DNA of 64,000 nt from M0103 sp040386155 (GCA_040386155.1 JAZKFZ010000003.1:1116001-1180000); one strand, 5' to 3'. Positions 9,215 to 17,112 are shown, numbered from the stretch's first letter. Made by a program: numbers and translations. Notes: generated from the letters alone by a model not told the origin.

Positions 9215-10291
9215 ATGGCATTATTTGGACTTTTCTCAAAAGAAAAAAAAGAAAAAACTCCGAAAGGATTTTACAACGTAACGATTGCAGAAGTGAAATC
9301 GTTGACGGATGAGTGCGTGATGATCAGTTTCGACATCCCAAAAAGTGATTCAAGCGATTTCAAATTTAAACCAGGTCAATTCATCGAAATCATGGTGAAT
9401 ATTGATGGCAAGGATGAACGAAGAGATTACTCGATTTGTAGTGGTAAAAATGAAACATTGGCGATTGCTGTGAAATCAGTAAGTGACGGAAATGTTTCGA
9501 AGTGGATCAATACGAAAGTGAAAGCTGGACAAGACTTTTTAATTTCAAAACCACATGGTAATTTTGTAGTGGATGACAATTCCAAAAACATTGTTGCAAT
9601 TGCTGCTGGAAGTGGAATTACGCCTATCATGTCAATTGCAAAAGAAATCGAATCTCGTGGTGGAAACCTTCGCTTGTTTTATGGAAGTCGCACCGTAAAA
9701 TCAATCATTTTCAAGGAAGAATTGGATGCGCTTTCTAACACTTTTGTTCAGTATTTCATCTCAGGCGAACAAATTGACGGATTTGAAAATGGACGTATCG
9801 ATAAAAACAGCTTTACGGATTGTATCAAAAATGATTTAAGTATTTTAAAAGCGGATGAGTTTTTAATTTGTGGTCCTGAACAAATGATTTTCGACGCTGT
9901 TACTGCCCTTAAATTCTTTGGAGTTCCTGAAAAGAAAATTCATTTCGAATTATTTTCTCCTTCTGATTTATTTGCTCCAAAAGAATCGGAAGCTGGAAAC
10001 TCATTTCAAGGCATTGCAAAAATTGCTGTCATTCTCGATGGTGAAAAATCGAACTTTGAATTGGAAGGCGATGGCAAAACAATTCTAGACGCTTGCAATA
10101 AAGAAGGTATCGATGCTCCGTATAATTGTCGTGGTGGAGTTTGTAGTTCTTGTCGCGCGAAAATAATTTCTGGAAGTGTAATGATGTCAAAAAATTACAC
10201 CTTGACAGACGAAGAAGTAGCGGAAGGCTATATTTTGACTTGTCAAGCGCACCCAACAAGTAAAGAACTTACCATCTCATTTGATGAGTAA
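9215..10291 (+). CDS. Second PaaE-like ferredoxin reductase
   Basis: Same domain order as the preceding PaaE: FAD domain (RRDYSICSG), NAD(P) domain (AIAAGSGITPIMSI, LICGPEQMI) and C-terminal 2Fe-2S domain (CRGGVCSSCRAKI, LTCQAHP). The 358 residues begin with a Lys-rich leader (MALFGLFSKEKKEK). It is clearly diverged from the first copy along its length, so this is an old tandem duplication. It may supply electrons to the epoxidase or to another oxygenase. It overlaps the next gene by 8 bp. Confidence 0.88.
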   Translation: MALFGLFSKEKKEKTPKGFYNVTIAEVKSLTDECVMISFDIPKSDSSDFKFKPGQFIEIMVNIDGKDERRDYSICSGKNETLAIAVKSVSDGNVSKWINTKVKAGQDFLISKPHGNFVVDDNSKNIVAIAAGSGITPIMSIAKEIESRGGNLRLFYGSRTVKSIIFKEELDALSNTFVQYFISGEQIDGFENGRIDKNSFTDCIKNDLSILKADEFLICGPEQMIFDAVTALKFFGVPEKKIHFELFSPSDLFAPKESEAGNSFQGIAKIAVILDGEKSNFELEGDGKTILDACNKEGIDAPYNCRGGVCSSCRAKIISGSVMMSKNYTLTDEEVAEGYILTCQAHPTSKELTISFDE

Positions 10292-10973
10292 ACAAACAAT
10301 CGTTGTTTTAGGTGCCAGCAGAGGCATTGGAAGAGCGCTCGTTGAGACCTTAGCGAGCAACAGCAAATTGCAAGTTATAGCCTTGGCGCGCAACGAAACA
10401 AAAATGAAAGAACAGTTTGCTGCCTTTTCGAATGTAGATTGCTACGAGTTTGATCTCAGTTCCAATGTTCACGCACAAGCAAGCGCTATTTTTTCCAAGT
10501 ACACTTCGATTGATTTTATGATCAACAATGCTGGCTATTTGGTGAACAAATCATTTGATGAGCTAACACATGAGGATTTCACTTTAAGTTATCAAATTAA
10601 TGTGATTGGCATCATGGAAGCTGTTCAAGTGGCGAAAGCTCATTTTTCTATCGCTGCTCATATTGTCAACATCAGTTCGATGGGAGGTTTTCAAGGAACG
10701 ATGAAATTTCCTGGTTTAACAGCCTACTCAACCTCAAAAGCTGCCTTGTGTAGTTTCACCGAATTGTTTGCTGAGGAACATAAGGAAAGTGGTCTAAAAA
10801 TGAATTGTCTTTGTTTAGGCGCGGTGCAAACAGAAATGTTGGAAGAGGCCTTCCCTGGCTACAAAGCGCCTTTAAGTCCAGAAAAGATGGCAGCATTCAT
10901 TGCCGATTTCACGCTCAATGCACATCAATGGATGAATGGGAAGATAGTACCGGTGAGTTTGAGTACTCCATGA
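10284..10973 (+). CDS. Short-chain dehydrogenase/reductase (SDR)
   Basis: Classical SDR of 229 residues. It has the cofactor glycine motif GASRGIGRAL, the structural NNAG (INNAGYLVN), the catalytic Ser in NISSMGG and the YxxxK pair in YSTSKAAL. The ATG at 10284 is inside the 3' end of the second reductase gene (8-bp overlap), so the two are probably translated together. Being the third gene in the paaE operon suggests a step in phenylacetate breakdown or a linked redox reaction, but the substrate cannot be named. Confidence 0.85.
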   Translation: MSKQTIVVLGASRGIGRALVETLASNSKLQVIALARNETKMKEQFAAFSNVDCYEFDLSSNVHAQASAIFSKYTSIDFMINNAGYLVNKSFDELTHEDFTLSYQINVIGIMEAVQVAKAHFSIAAHIVNISSMGGFQGTMKFPGLTAYSTSKAALCSFTELFAEEHKESGLKMNCLCLGAVQTEMLEEAFPGYKAPLSPEKMAAFIADFTLNAHQWMNGKIVPVSLSTP

Positions 10974-11000
10974 GAGGTTGGTGGCTTTCAAAAAGAGTAA

Positions 11001-11024
11001 ATCCGATAATTGATAACATTACCC
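11001..11024. repeat. 24-bp direct repeat, copy 1
   Basis: An exact 24-bp sequence (core GATAATTGATAACATTACCC) repeated at 11761-11784, exactly 760 bp away. This copy sits directly downstream of the leftward gene ending at 11026. The flanks of the two copies differ. Confidence 0.85.
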
Positions 11025-11025
11025 A

Positions 11026-11460
11026 TTATCTATAATTAACATATAGTGGCAATGTAACACAAGACTCCACCTTTTTACCATCAACCATTAAAGCAGGTAA
11101 CCACGAATTCTTCAATAACACTTGTTGATTAACTTCTTCTAAATTTAGAACTTCAATTTTTATTAGATTTTCATTCTCTATTTTTGTTAATCTTGCATTT
11201 CCTAGTGTATCAATTTGTAGAGTAATTAATAGTTTACTAGGTAGTTCGGCAGAACTCTCCTTAAGTTTAGAATACTGAGCTATCTTAGCCAAATAAGAAA
11301 CTAAACTTTTTTCTTTAAGATTAAAGACAGGTTCCGAAATAAAATTATTAAGTGAATCGCAGTTTTTTTGAGAAAAACTATTTTGACTCAGTAGAACTAT
11401 TGTTCCCAGAAAAAATAATTTATTCTTTAACCTTTTTTCCAAAATTCTCTTCATTTTCAT
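11026..11460 (-). CDS. Secreted TonB-C-like small protein
   Basis: Protein of 144 residues with an N-terminal basic stretch and hydrophobic signal segment (LFFLGTIVLLSQNSFSQ). The C-terminal part (LLITLQIDTLGNARLTKI, then SWLPALMVDGKKVESCVTLP) resembles the TonB C-terminal fold (G-x-W-x-P-A-x-x-x-G-K-x-V). There is no membrane anchor or Pro-rich linker, so it is not a canonical TonB. Function unknown. It overlaps the end of a small upstream reading frame by 41 bp. Confidence 0.6.
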   Translation of the reverse strand: MKMKRILEKRLKNKLFFLGTIVLLSQNSFSQKNCDSLNNFISEPVFNLKEKSLVSYLAKIAQYSKLKESSAELPSKLLITLQIDTLGNARLTKIENENLIKIEVLNLEEVNQQVLLKNSWLPALMVDGKKVESCVTLPLYVNYR

Positions 11461-11641
11461 AGTACGGTGATTTAACTATCCCAGAACCTTCTCCGAACAT
11501 TTGTTTATTAACCTCTTGTATTAAATAACTAACTTGATTAGGAGTAAGCATATCCATTTTTGAATCTTCGCTATACACTCCAAAAATAGAATAATTCTGT
11601 AAATCTGAGTAAAAACAAAAAAGGGCAACCGTTTTTCTCAT
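11420..11641 (-). CDS. Hypothetical small protein (doubtful)
   Basis: A 73-residue frame from the ATG at 11641 (MRKTVALFCFYSD...), with a charged C-terminus and no recognised domain. A longer version from 11692 would start inside a terminator-like hairpin and is less likely. The first part of the frame is made of sequence repeated beside the trxA terminator (12763-12812), so it may be a chance frame or a gene assembled from duplicated intergenic DNA. It overlaps the TonB-C-like gene by 41 bp. Confidence 0.3.
   Translation of the reverse strand: MRKTVALFCFYSDLQNYSIFGVYSEDSKMDMLTPNQVSYLIQEVNKQMFGEGSGIVKSPYYENEENFGKKVKE
11576..11626. repeat. About 50-bp direct repeat shared with the trxA 3' flank, copy 1
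   Basis: 30 identical bases (11576-11605 = 12763-12792) followed by about 20 nearly identical bases ending in AAAAAAGGGC, which in the other copy form one arm of the trxA terminator. Here it lies inside a small frame. Confidence 0.85.
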
Positions 11642-11670
11642 TTTAAAGTTGCTTGAACATCTTAAAATTA

Positions 11671-11697
11671 AAAAGGTGAGTAGAACACCCACCTTTT
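11671..11697 (-). terminator. Hairpin terminator for the leftward two-gene unit
   Basis: Arms AAAAGGTG (11671-11678) and CACCTTTT (11690-11697), followed on the minus strand by a T-rich run. It probably ends transcripts coming from 12672-11872. Confidence 0.55.
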
Positions 11698-11760
11698 AAA
11701 ATTATTCATCTAACAAGAAATTTATTGCTTTTCAATGAATTATGTTTCAAGAATTACCAC

Positions 11761-11784
11761 ATCCGATAATTGATAACATTACCC
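11761..11784. repeat. 24-bp direct repeat, copy 2
   Basis: Exact partner of 11001-11024. It lies 87 bp downstream (leftward) of the gene ending at 11872, so both copies sit behind leftward genes. Confidence 0.85.
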
Positions 11785-11871
11785 TATTTTATTTGCTTTC
11801 GATCAGTATTAATCGTAATCGGTTTGTATACTCTGAATTGAGTACGCTACTCCAGACTGATACATTACCAA

Positions 11872-12168
11872 TTAAGGGTGGTAAGAAAAATCTTCAACAA
11901 AAACACATAATACAAGATTTATTATAAAACCATAATAAAACCATTTTGATTTAAATTTAGTAAGCAAAATGAACAACCCATTTAAAAAAAAGAAACCTAT
12001 CAAAACAAAATTAATATCATTTCTTATCATATGAAACTTTGGAGTTTCAAAAAGAAATTGCTCTTTCAATGTAAATTCAACAAACATAAAAAGTACAAAG
12101 TGACTTATTTGCAGAAAAATAAACAAAATCAATACTATCTGAATTGTATGTTCTTTATATGCTCTCAT
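11872..12168 (-). CDS. Hypothetical small membrane protein
   Basis: A 98-residue protein with about three hydrophobic helices (IVLILFIFLQISHFVLFMFV, FVLIGFFFLNGLFILL, WFYYGFIINLVLCVFV). No family recognised. It starts 6 bp after the preceding gene, so the two form an operon. Very AT-rich, like the whole 11-12.7 kb islet. Confidence 0.55.
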   Translation of the reverse strand: MRAYKEHTIQIVLILFIFLQISHFVLFMFVEFTLKEQFLFETPKFHMIRNDINFVLIGFFFLNGLFILLTKFKSKWFYYGFIINLVLCVFVEDFSYHP

Positions 12169-12174
12169 ATTTAA

Positions 12175-12672
12175 TTATTTAATCCCTGATGCTTTTTTCA
12201 ATTTTTCAAGGACTCTCCTATTCGCCTTATTACATTTTATAACTGCTGAAGACTTTTCATTTATCAAGTCCAAAATTTGAATAATATCATCTTTACGTAA
12301 ATCTAAACGAATTTCAATAAGATTAATACTGCTAAACCAAAATCTCAAATTAGGATAAGCTACTACACCTCCACCTTCCAAATTAAAAAAAACTTTTTTT
12401 ATTGAATTTAATTTTCTTTTTTGAATTCTAAATATTGGCCTAAGAGGGTATCTAATATAAATAAAGTCATTACTTAATTCAACACTTCGAAAGAAAAAAA
12501 AGCAAACCAACACACTATAAAAAATTACAAAATATGTAAAGCCAGTTACTTTTCCTTTAAAAAGAAAAATGAGTGAAATAATAGTCAAAAAAGTCATCAT
12601 AAAAAGATGGAACCGCTTGCCTTTTTGATTATCAATTGAAATTATTCTATTATTTTTCATCATTCCTTTCAT
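12175..12672 (-). CDS. Hypothetical membrane protein with PH-like soluble domain
   Basis: A 165-residue protein with two adjacent N-terminal membrane helices (about residues 22-60), then a soluble part of beta strands and a C-terminal helix (FIYIRYPLRPIFRIQKRKLN, LIEIRLDLRKDDIIQILDLI). The layout recalls bacterial PH-domain (bPH) membrane proteins, but the match is only structural impression. Met4 or Met5 could also be the start. First gene of a two-gene leftward unit. Confidence 0.5.
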   Translation of the reverse strand: MKGMMKNNRIISIDNQKGKRFHLFMMTFLTIISLIFLFKGKVTGFTYFVIFYSVLVCFFFFRSVELSNDFIYIRYPLRPIFRIQKRKLNSIKKVFFNLEGGGVVAYPNLRFWFSSINLIEIRLDLRKDDIIQILDLINEKSSAVIKCNKANRRVLEKLKKASGIK

Positions 12673-12739
12673 TCAAAACTTCATACAAATTTTCTCATAA
12701 TAAATTCATTCCCTCTTACTGTCCGCTTTTACAATTCGT

Positions 12740-12812
12740 CAGTATTAAAACTTCGTACTAATCACTCCAAAAATAGAATAATTCTGTAAATCAACATAAA
12801 ACAAAAAAGGGC
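12740..12812 (-). pseudogene. Possible remnant related to the small frame at 11420-11641
   Basis: Read leftward, this stretch would encode DLQNYSIFGV, identical to part of the small frame at 11.6 kb, but a one-base shift lies just before it and a stop soon after. It may be a decayed copy, or the coding frame may be derived from this intergenic DNA; direction cannot be told. Confidence 0.3.
12763..12812. repeat. About 50-bp direct repeat, copy 2, at the trxA terminator
   Basis: Partner of 11576-11626. The last bases (AAAAAAGGGC) form part of the trxA terminator stem. Confidence 0.85.
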
Positions 12813-12830
12813 GGAATTTCTTCCGCCCTT
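12803..12830 (-). terminator. trxA terminator
   Basis: Perfect 10-bp stem AAGGGCGGAA / TTCCGCCCTT with a 4-nt loop, followed on the minus strand by a T run. It lies 20 bp after the trxA stop. Confidence 0.85.
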
Positions 12831-12850
12831 CTCACAAAATATGTGTTTGA

Positions 12851-13168
12851 TTACATCAAAGCATCTAATTTGTCAGTAAATGTTGCTTTTGGAGCAGCGC
12901 CTACTAATTTGTCTTGAATTTCTCCATTCTTTAGGAATAGGATTGTTGGGATATTTCGAACGCCAAACTTTGCAGAAAGCCCCGGATTTTGATCTACGTC
13001 AACTTTCCCTACGATTGCTTTTCCTTCGTATTCTCCAGCAATTTCTTCAATGATTGGACCAACCATTCTACAAGGGCCACACCATTGGGCCCAAAAGTCT
13101 ACTACTACAGGCTTGTCTGAATTCATTACCAATTCTTCGAAGTTTGCGTCTGTAATTTCTAATGCCAT
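12851..13168 (-). CDS. trxA: Thioredoxin
   Basis: Cytosolic thiol-disulfide reductant. The 105 residues have the classical active site WCGPC (Cys30, Cys33), the cis-proline segment NIPTILFLKNGE and no signal peptide. Length and layout are those of TrxA. A single gene with its own terminator; no thioredoxin reductase gene is nearby. Confidence 0.96.
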   Translation of the reverse strand: MALEITDANFEELVMNSDKPVVVDFWAQWCGPCRMVGPIIEEIAGEYEGKAIVGKVDVDQNPGLSAKFGVRNIPTILFLKNGEIQDKLVGAAPKATFTDKLDALM

Positions 13169-13272
13169 AACTATTTGTATTTATTTGTGATTCTTAATTG
13201 AGTAGTATAAAAATAACTCAAAATGATTACTATCAATCTTTTTGCCAGCCTTTTTTTTCTGTCAATTTGACA

Positions 13273-13665
13273 TTATTTAGGATTCCTAACCGTCATTTTT
13301 TTCATTGTATGCTGATTGTCGGTTTGTAAACTGAAAAAATAATACCCGTCTTCAATACTTTTCGTGTCGAATCGAACAATATGTCCACCAGTTGAAAACT
13401 CACCTTCTTTGATCACTTGCATCAATTTCATACTCGCATCCAACAAATTAATTTGCACTGTTCGTGGTTTGCTTGCTGTAAAATAAATTTCAATAATATC
13501 GGAAGCAATGTCAGTTTCTAAACTATATAAAACACAAAAATCTTCTTTACTGATGTAATCCTTTCCAAGGTGCCGAATCAATTTTCGGTAAGCAATTACG
13601 ATAATGAGAATTGACAATGAGCAAATTAGCGACACAATCAATATATTGGGTAGAGTATATTTCAT
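13273..13665 (-). CDS. Membrane-anchored small protein with sorting-domain-like C-terminus
   Basis: A 130-residue protein with one N-terminal membrane helix (about residues 8-26, ILIVSLICSLSILIIVIAY) and a C-terminal beta domain (INLLDASMKLMQVIKEGEF, then IEDGYYFFSLQTD...MKKMTV) that resembles the FlgD-Ig/T9SS type A sorting fold. A real T9SS cargo would carry a cleavable signal peptide, so the fold is probably used for another purpose here. Function unknown. Starts 7 bp after the DUF493 gene. Confidence 0.6.
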   Translation of the reverse strand: MKYTLPNILIVSLICSLSILIIVIAYRKLIRHLGKDYISKEDFCVLYSLETDIASDIIEIYFTASKPRTVQINLLDASMKLMQVIKEGEFSTGGHIVRFDTKSIEDGYYFFSLQTDNQHTMKKMTVRNPK

Positions 13666-13672
13666 AATTCTA

Positions 13673-13942
13673 TTATAAGGAAATTACGCCTTTAATTTCT
13701 GCTGCTTTTTGATATTTTTCGATGATAGAATCCACATCCAACATCATTTCTTTAACGCTCACACTTACATAATTTCCATTTGCCGACTGATGCAAAACAA
13801 TTTCGCTACTATCGTCGAACATGGCTGAAATGAGTGCCAATTTATGATCATCATTTGGAACGATGAACTTAAACAAGTATACCGCTGGCCATTCTTCCTC
13901 TTCCAATTGAAGCTTTAACTTGTCAAAAATCCCTTCTTCCAT
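13673..13942 (-). CDS. DUF493 (YbeD-like) family protein
   Basis: An 89-residue cytosolic protein matching the DUF493/UPF0250 ACT-like fold: WPAVYLFKFIVPNDD near the start, then SANGNYVSVSVKEMMLDVDSI in the middle. The E. coli relative YbeD has no settled function. It overlaps the preceding gene by 28 bp in the terC-led leftward operon. Confidence 0.75.
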   Translation of the reverse strand: MEEGIFDKLKLQLEEEEWPAVYLFKFIVPNDDHKLALISAMFDDSSEIVLHQSANGNYVSVSVKEMMLDVDSIIEKYQKAAEIKGVISL

Positions 13943-14523
13943 TCGTTCTCTTTAATTGCGAGCAAAGATAGTCTTTTCCATTCGTTTAAAAAGGTAGGGA
14001 ATGCCTCTACTTTTGAATTTTTAACATCTGAAAAACAAAGAATCCCCTGTTCTCGCAGTGCTTTAATCTCACTGAGTAATTCCATCGAATCAGCTTCATT
14101 TGAAAGCAGCACTGATTCGTCACTTTCAATAGTTAATGGCCACTTTTGTGTGTAAGCTGCTTGTAAATTGAGCAATTGATGTACTACATTTAAAAGATCT
14201 GAAGCTGATGTTGCTGATGAAAGTGCTATTTTTAAAGAAGAACGGTCTTTCTCAAATTGTTGAAAAGCATCAATAATAGTGTCTGAAAAATCAAACTTTT
14301 GAACTTCAAAATAAGGAGAACTATTCCAGAAATTTAAGGACTCAGCGACTTCTTGTAGCTTTTTTACTTTCAGCAGTTGTCCAGCAAACAATTTAGATAT
14401 GATTGCTTTGTTTAGAAAAAAGCGTTTGTGCTCAAACAATCGGTCTTCAAGCGCATCTTGAATTTCATCTTGTTCACACTCCATTTCCAAATTCAACCAC
14501 GTAATTGAATCTTGGTAGGTCAT
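13915..14523 (-). CDS. Conserved hypothetical protein
   Basis: A 202-residue, mostly helical, acidic soluble protein (LNLEMECEQDEIQDALEDRL at the start) without signal peptide, membrane helix or recognised motif. It overlaps terC by 4 bp (ATGA) upstream and the DUF493 gene by 28 bp downstream, so it is translated within this operon. I do not recognise a function. Confidence 0.65.
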   Translation of the reverse strand: MTYQDSITWLNLEMECEQDEIQDALEDRLFEHKRFFLNKAIISKLFAGQLLKVKKLQEVAESLNFWNSSPYFEVQKFDFSDTIIDAFQQFEKDRSSLKIALSSATSASDLLNVVHQLLNLQAAYTQKWPLTIESDESVLLSNEADSMELLSEIKALREQGILCFSDVKNSKVEAFPTFLNEWKRLSLLAIKENEWKKGFLTS

Positions 14524-15272
14524 TTTTCCGCTTTACCGCTATTCTTCCGCATCTTTATATTGAGAAACTCAACCAACAATGCATAGACCATGGCAAAATA
14601 GATATATCCTTTTGGAATGTGCTGACCGAATGCCTCTGCAATCAAAATAACGCCAATCGTTACCAAGAAAGCAAGTGCAATCATTTTTATTGTAGGACGA
14701 TTACTGATAAACTCTGAAATTGGACGAGCAAATAACATCATCACTATCATCGAAATAATGACCGCTAAGTAGATTATTGGCATTGGATCATGGTGCGTCT
14801 CTTGACGAATTCCGTTGGTCATTCCAATGGCTGTAATCACAGAATCGAAGCTAAAAACGATGTCGACCATTACAATTTGAGCAATGACACCACTCAATTT
14901 AGTTTTCTTTTTACGATCATGTCCTTCTTCTTCTCCTTTGACGCTTTTATGCATTTCAATGGTGCTTTTGTAGATCAAAAACAAACCTCCTAGTAGCAAA
15001 ACCAAACTTTGACCGGTTAAATCAATTCCAAAAACAGTGAAAAGTGGCTTTGTCATACTCATTATCCAAGCCACAAAAGCTAATAAAATCAAACGAACAA
15101 GTAATGCCAATCCAAGTCCTAGATTTCTTGCATAGCGTTTTTCTGTTTTCTCTAGATTATCGGTAATAATACTAATGAAAATGATGTTATCAATTCCTAA
15201 AACAATTTCTAAAAGGGAAAGAATGACCAAATAAAAAAGGCCATCCAACGTAAACAATATTCCTAAATCCAT
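14520..15272 (-). CDS. TerC family integral membrane protein
   Basis: Inner-membrane protein of 250 residues with about seven helices. The TerC acidic motif LLEIVLGIDNIIFISII lies in the first helices and the repeat motif VDIVFSFDSVITAIGMT in the second half; these Asp/Asn residues are proposed metal ligands. TerC relatives are tied to tellurite resistance and to Mn2+ export that metallates exported proteins. First gene of a leftward operon with the next two. A TAATTTCG box (15277-15284, minus) ends 4 nt before the ATG, suggesting a very short leader. Confidence 0.88.
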   Translation of the reverse strand: MDLGILFTLDGLFYLVILSLLEIVLGIDNIIFISIITDNLEKTEKRYARNLGLGLALLVRLILLAFVAWIMSMTKPLFTVFGIDLTGQSLVLLLGGLFLIYKSTIEMHKSVKGEEEGHDRKKKTKLSGVIAQIVMVDIVFSFDSVITAIGMTNGIRQETHHDPMPIIYLAVIISMIVMMLFARPISEFISNRPTIKMIALAFLVTIGVILIAEAFGQHIPKGYIYFAMVYALLVEFLNIKMRKNSGKAEK

Positions 15273-15310
15273 AGTGCGAAATTAATAAAAAAGTGCTTGT
15301 TTAATGGTAG

Positions 15311-17005
15311 TTATTGAGCTAACTTTTTGAAAAAATCTTTCAAGACGAGATCATTTTTCTCCCTTGGGGTGATAATCTCAATTAGTTTTGGACGATTGTT
15401 TTCAGAAAAGGCATAAAAATCAGCCATGCATTGCTCCAAACTCTCCAAATCTTCCACTTTTAGGTAATTCACATCAAATGCTGCACAAATTTCTTTTGCT
15501 TCAAATTGATGCTGCGCTTCAAAAAACTCAGCTGACTGCTTGCTTTCCAAAGGTCCAGGAATAAATCGGAAAATACCCCCACCTCCATTGTTGATTAATA
15601 TAATTCTAAAATTATTCCCCAAATAATGATTCCACAAAGCATTACTGTCGTAGAAAAAAGAAATATCGCCAGTAATGAGGACGTTTAATTGGTCTTTCGA
15701 CACAAATGCCGCTCCAGCAGCAGTACTTGTGCTTCCATCAATACCACTTGTGCCTCTATTCGAACGATATTGAATTGTTGGAATTGGATCAAATAGCTGA
15801 CAATAGCGCACCACTGAGCTGTTTGCCATGTGTAAATTAGTGTTATCGGGGACAAAATCCAGTAATGATTCAAAAACTTTTAAATCTGAAAACTCCGTTT
15901 TTCCTAAAAAAAGACTCATTTTGTCTTTGGCAAGCATGTCTAACTGCTTCCATTTCCCACCATAATTACTAGTACTTCGCTCGTACTGCAAGTCATTAAT
16001 TTCCTTTAAAAACTCAAGTGTATCTACCGGAAATGAATGTGTAAGTGACTGATACGTATCCATGTATTCAAAATCGCTTCCTACTTTCCAATGGTATTGA
16101 GGCTTACTTTTTCTTAAAAAAGCTTTTACTTTTTTTGAAACGATGGCGCCACCGAGGGTAATCAACAAATCAGGCTGATAGTGCTCAATTTCTTCTTCCT
16201 TAATGACATTTAAGGCTCTATCAATGCAGTGAATAAATCTGTTGTTCTGAACATTTGAGGTGTTTTCCACCAAAATTGTCAAGGAAGAATCATTAGCCAA
16301 TTGTGCAAGCAATAAATTCACGGCATCATCAGGAACTAATTGTCCAACCAAAATCATTTTTTTTGGAAGACTCAATATTTTTGTCAATGCTCCTTTTAAG
16401 TGGGGAGGAATTGAAAATTGCCCTTTTATTAATTCAATTACTCTAGCTGTGGGCTTTTCAATTTCTACTGTATCGTACAAAGGTTCATTCATTCCAATGT
16501 TAAAATGAATAGGTCCCGACCAGTCATTCTTTATTTTTGAAAAGGCAATGGCAGTTTCTCGTTGCACGAACCATCGACCATCTTCGTTTACTTGGTTTTC
16601 ATTGAAATGACAAAAATGTTGCACATGATCGCCAAAAATATTTTTTTGTTGAATGGTTTGTCCATCCCCTTGATTGATCCAATATTCTGGTCGATCAGCG
16701 GTCAATACCACCAATTTAATTCCTTGATAAAATGCTTCTGACACTGCTGGGAAATAATTGGCACTAGCAGATCCTGAGGTGCACAAAACACCAACCGGGG
16801 CATTGAGTTGCATTGACATTCCGAGCGCAAAAAATGCAGCAGATCGCTCATCGTGTATCACAAAACACTCAATAGATGGGTGTTCATCAAAGGCAATCAC
16901 CAGAGGGGCATTTCTAGAACCTGGCGAACAAACAATGTGTTTCATACCATTGGCTATACATTGTTCTACTATTAACTGAACGACTATTTTATTTGATGTT
17001 CGCAC
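15311..17005 (-). CDS. menD: SEPHCHC synthase (MenD)
   Basis: ThDP-dependent enzyme of menaquinone synthesis that joins isochorismate and 2-oxoglutarate. The 564 residues show the N-terminal segment HIVCSPGSRNAPLVIAFDEH, the catalytic-Glu-type region HDERSAAFFALGMS and the ThDP/Mg2+ motif GDISFFYDSNALWNHYLGNN with NNGGGGIFRF. The start is a GTG at 17005: an in-frame stop lies three codons upstream and the next Met would remove conserved sequence. No other men gene is adjacent. Confidence 0.95.
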   Translation of the reverse strand: MRTSNKIVVQLIVEQCIANGMKHIVCSPGSRNAPLVIAFDEHPSIECFVIHDERSAAFFALGMSMQLNAPVGVLCTSGSASANYFPAVSEAFYQGIKLVVLTADRPEYWINQGDGQTIQQKNIFGDHVQHFCHFNENQVNEDGRWFVQRETAIAFSKIKNDWSGPIHFNIGMNEPLYDTVEIEKPTARVIELIKGQFSIPPHLKGALTKILSLPKKMILVGQLVPDDAVNLLLAQLANDSSLTILVENTSNVQNNRFIHCIDRALNVIKEEEIEHYQPDLLITLGGAIVSKKVKAFLRKSKPQYHWKVGSDFEYMDTYQSLTHSFPVDTLEFLKEINDLQYERSTSNYGGKWKQLDMLAKDKMSLFLGKTEFSDLKVFESLLDFVPDNTNLHMANSSVVRYCQLFDPIPTIQYRSNRGTSGIDGSTSTAAGAAFVSKDQLNVLITGDISFFYDSNALWNHYLGNNFRIILINNGGGGIFRFIPGPLESKQSAEFFEAQHQFEAKEICAAFDVNYLKVEDLESLEQCMADFYAFSENNRPKLIEIITPREKNDLVLKDFFKKLAQ

Positions 17006-17112
17006 CGTATTTTATTAAAAAGCAATTTCAAATTTAGTTCATTTAAAGCAATCACTTCAAATTTTTAATATTTTTGGGGAAAGTTGCTTCATTTTTCATT
17101 GAAATTACACGT

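Noticed and set aside
9215..10291. Recent duplication of paaE
   Set aside because: Motifs and domain order match, but the two proteins differ along their whole length, so the copy is old, not a recent or assembly duplicate.
11642..11692. Upstream start for the small frame at 11420-11641
   Set aside because: It would begin within a terminator-like hairpin (11671-11697).
11742..11927. A 61-residue rightward frame between the islet genes
   Set aside because: It runs through the 24-bp repeat and antisense into the gene at 11872, with no protein-like features.
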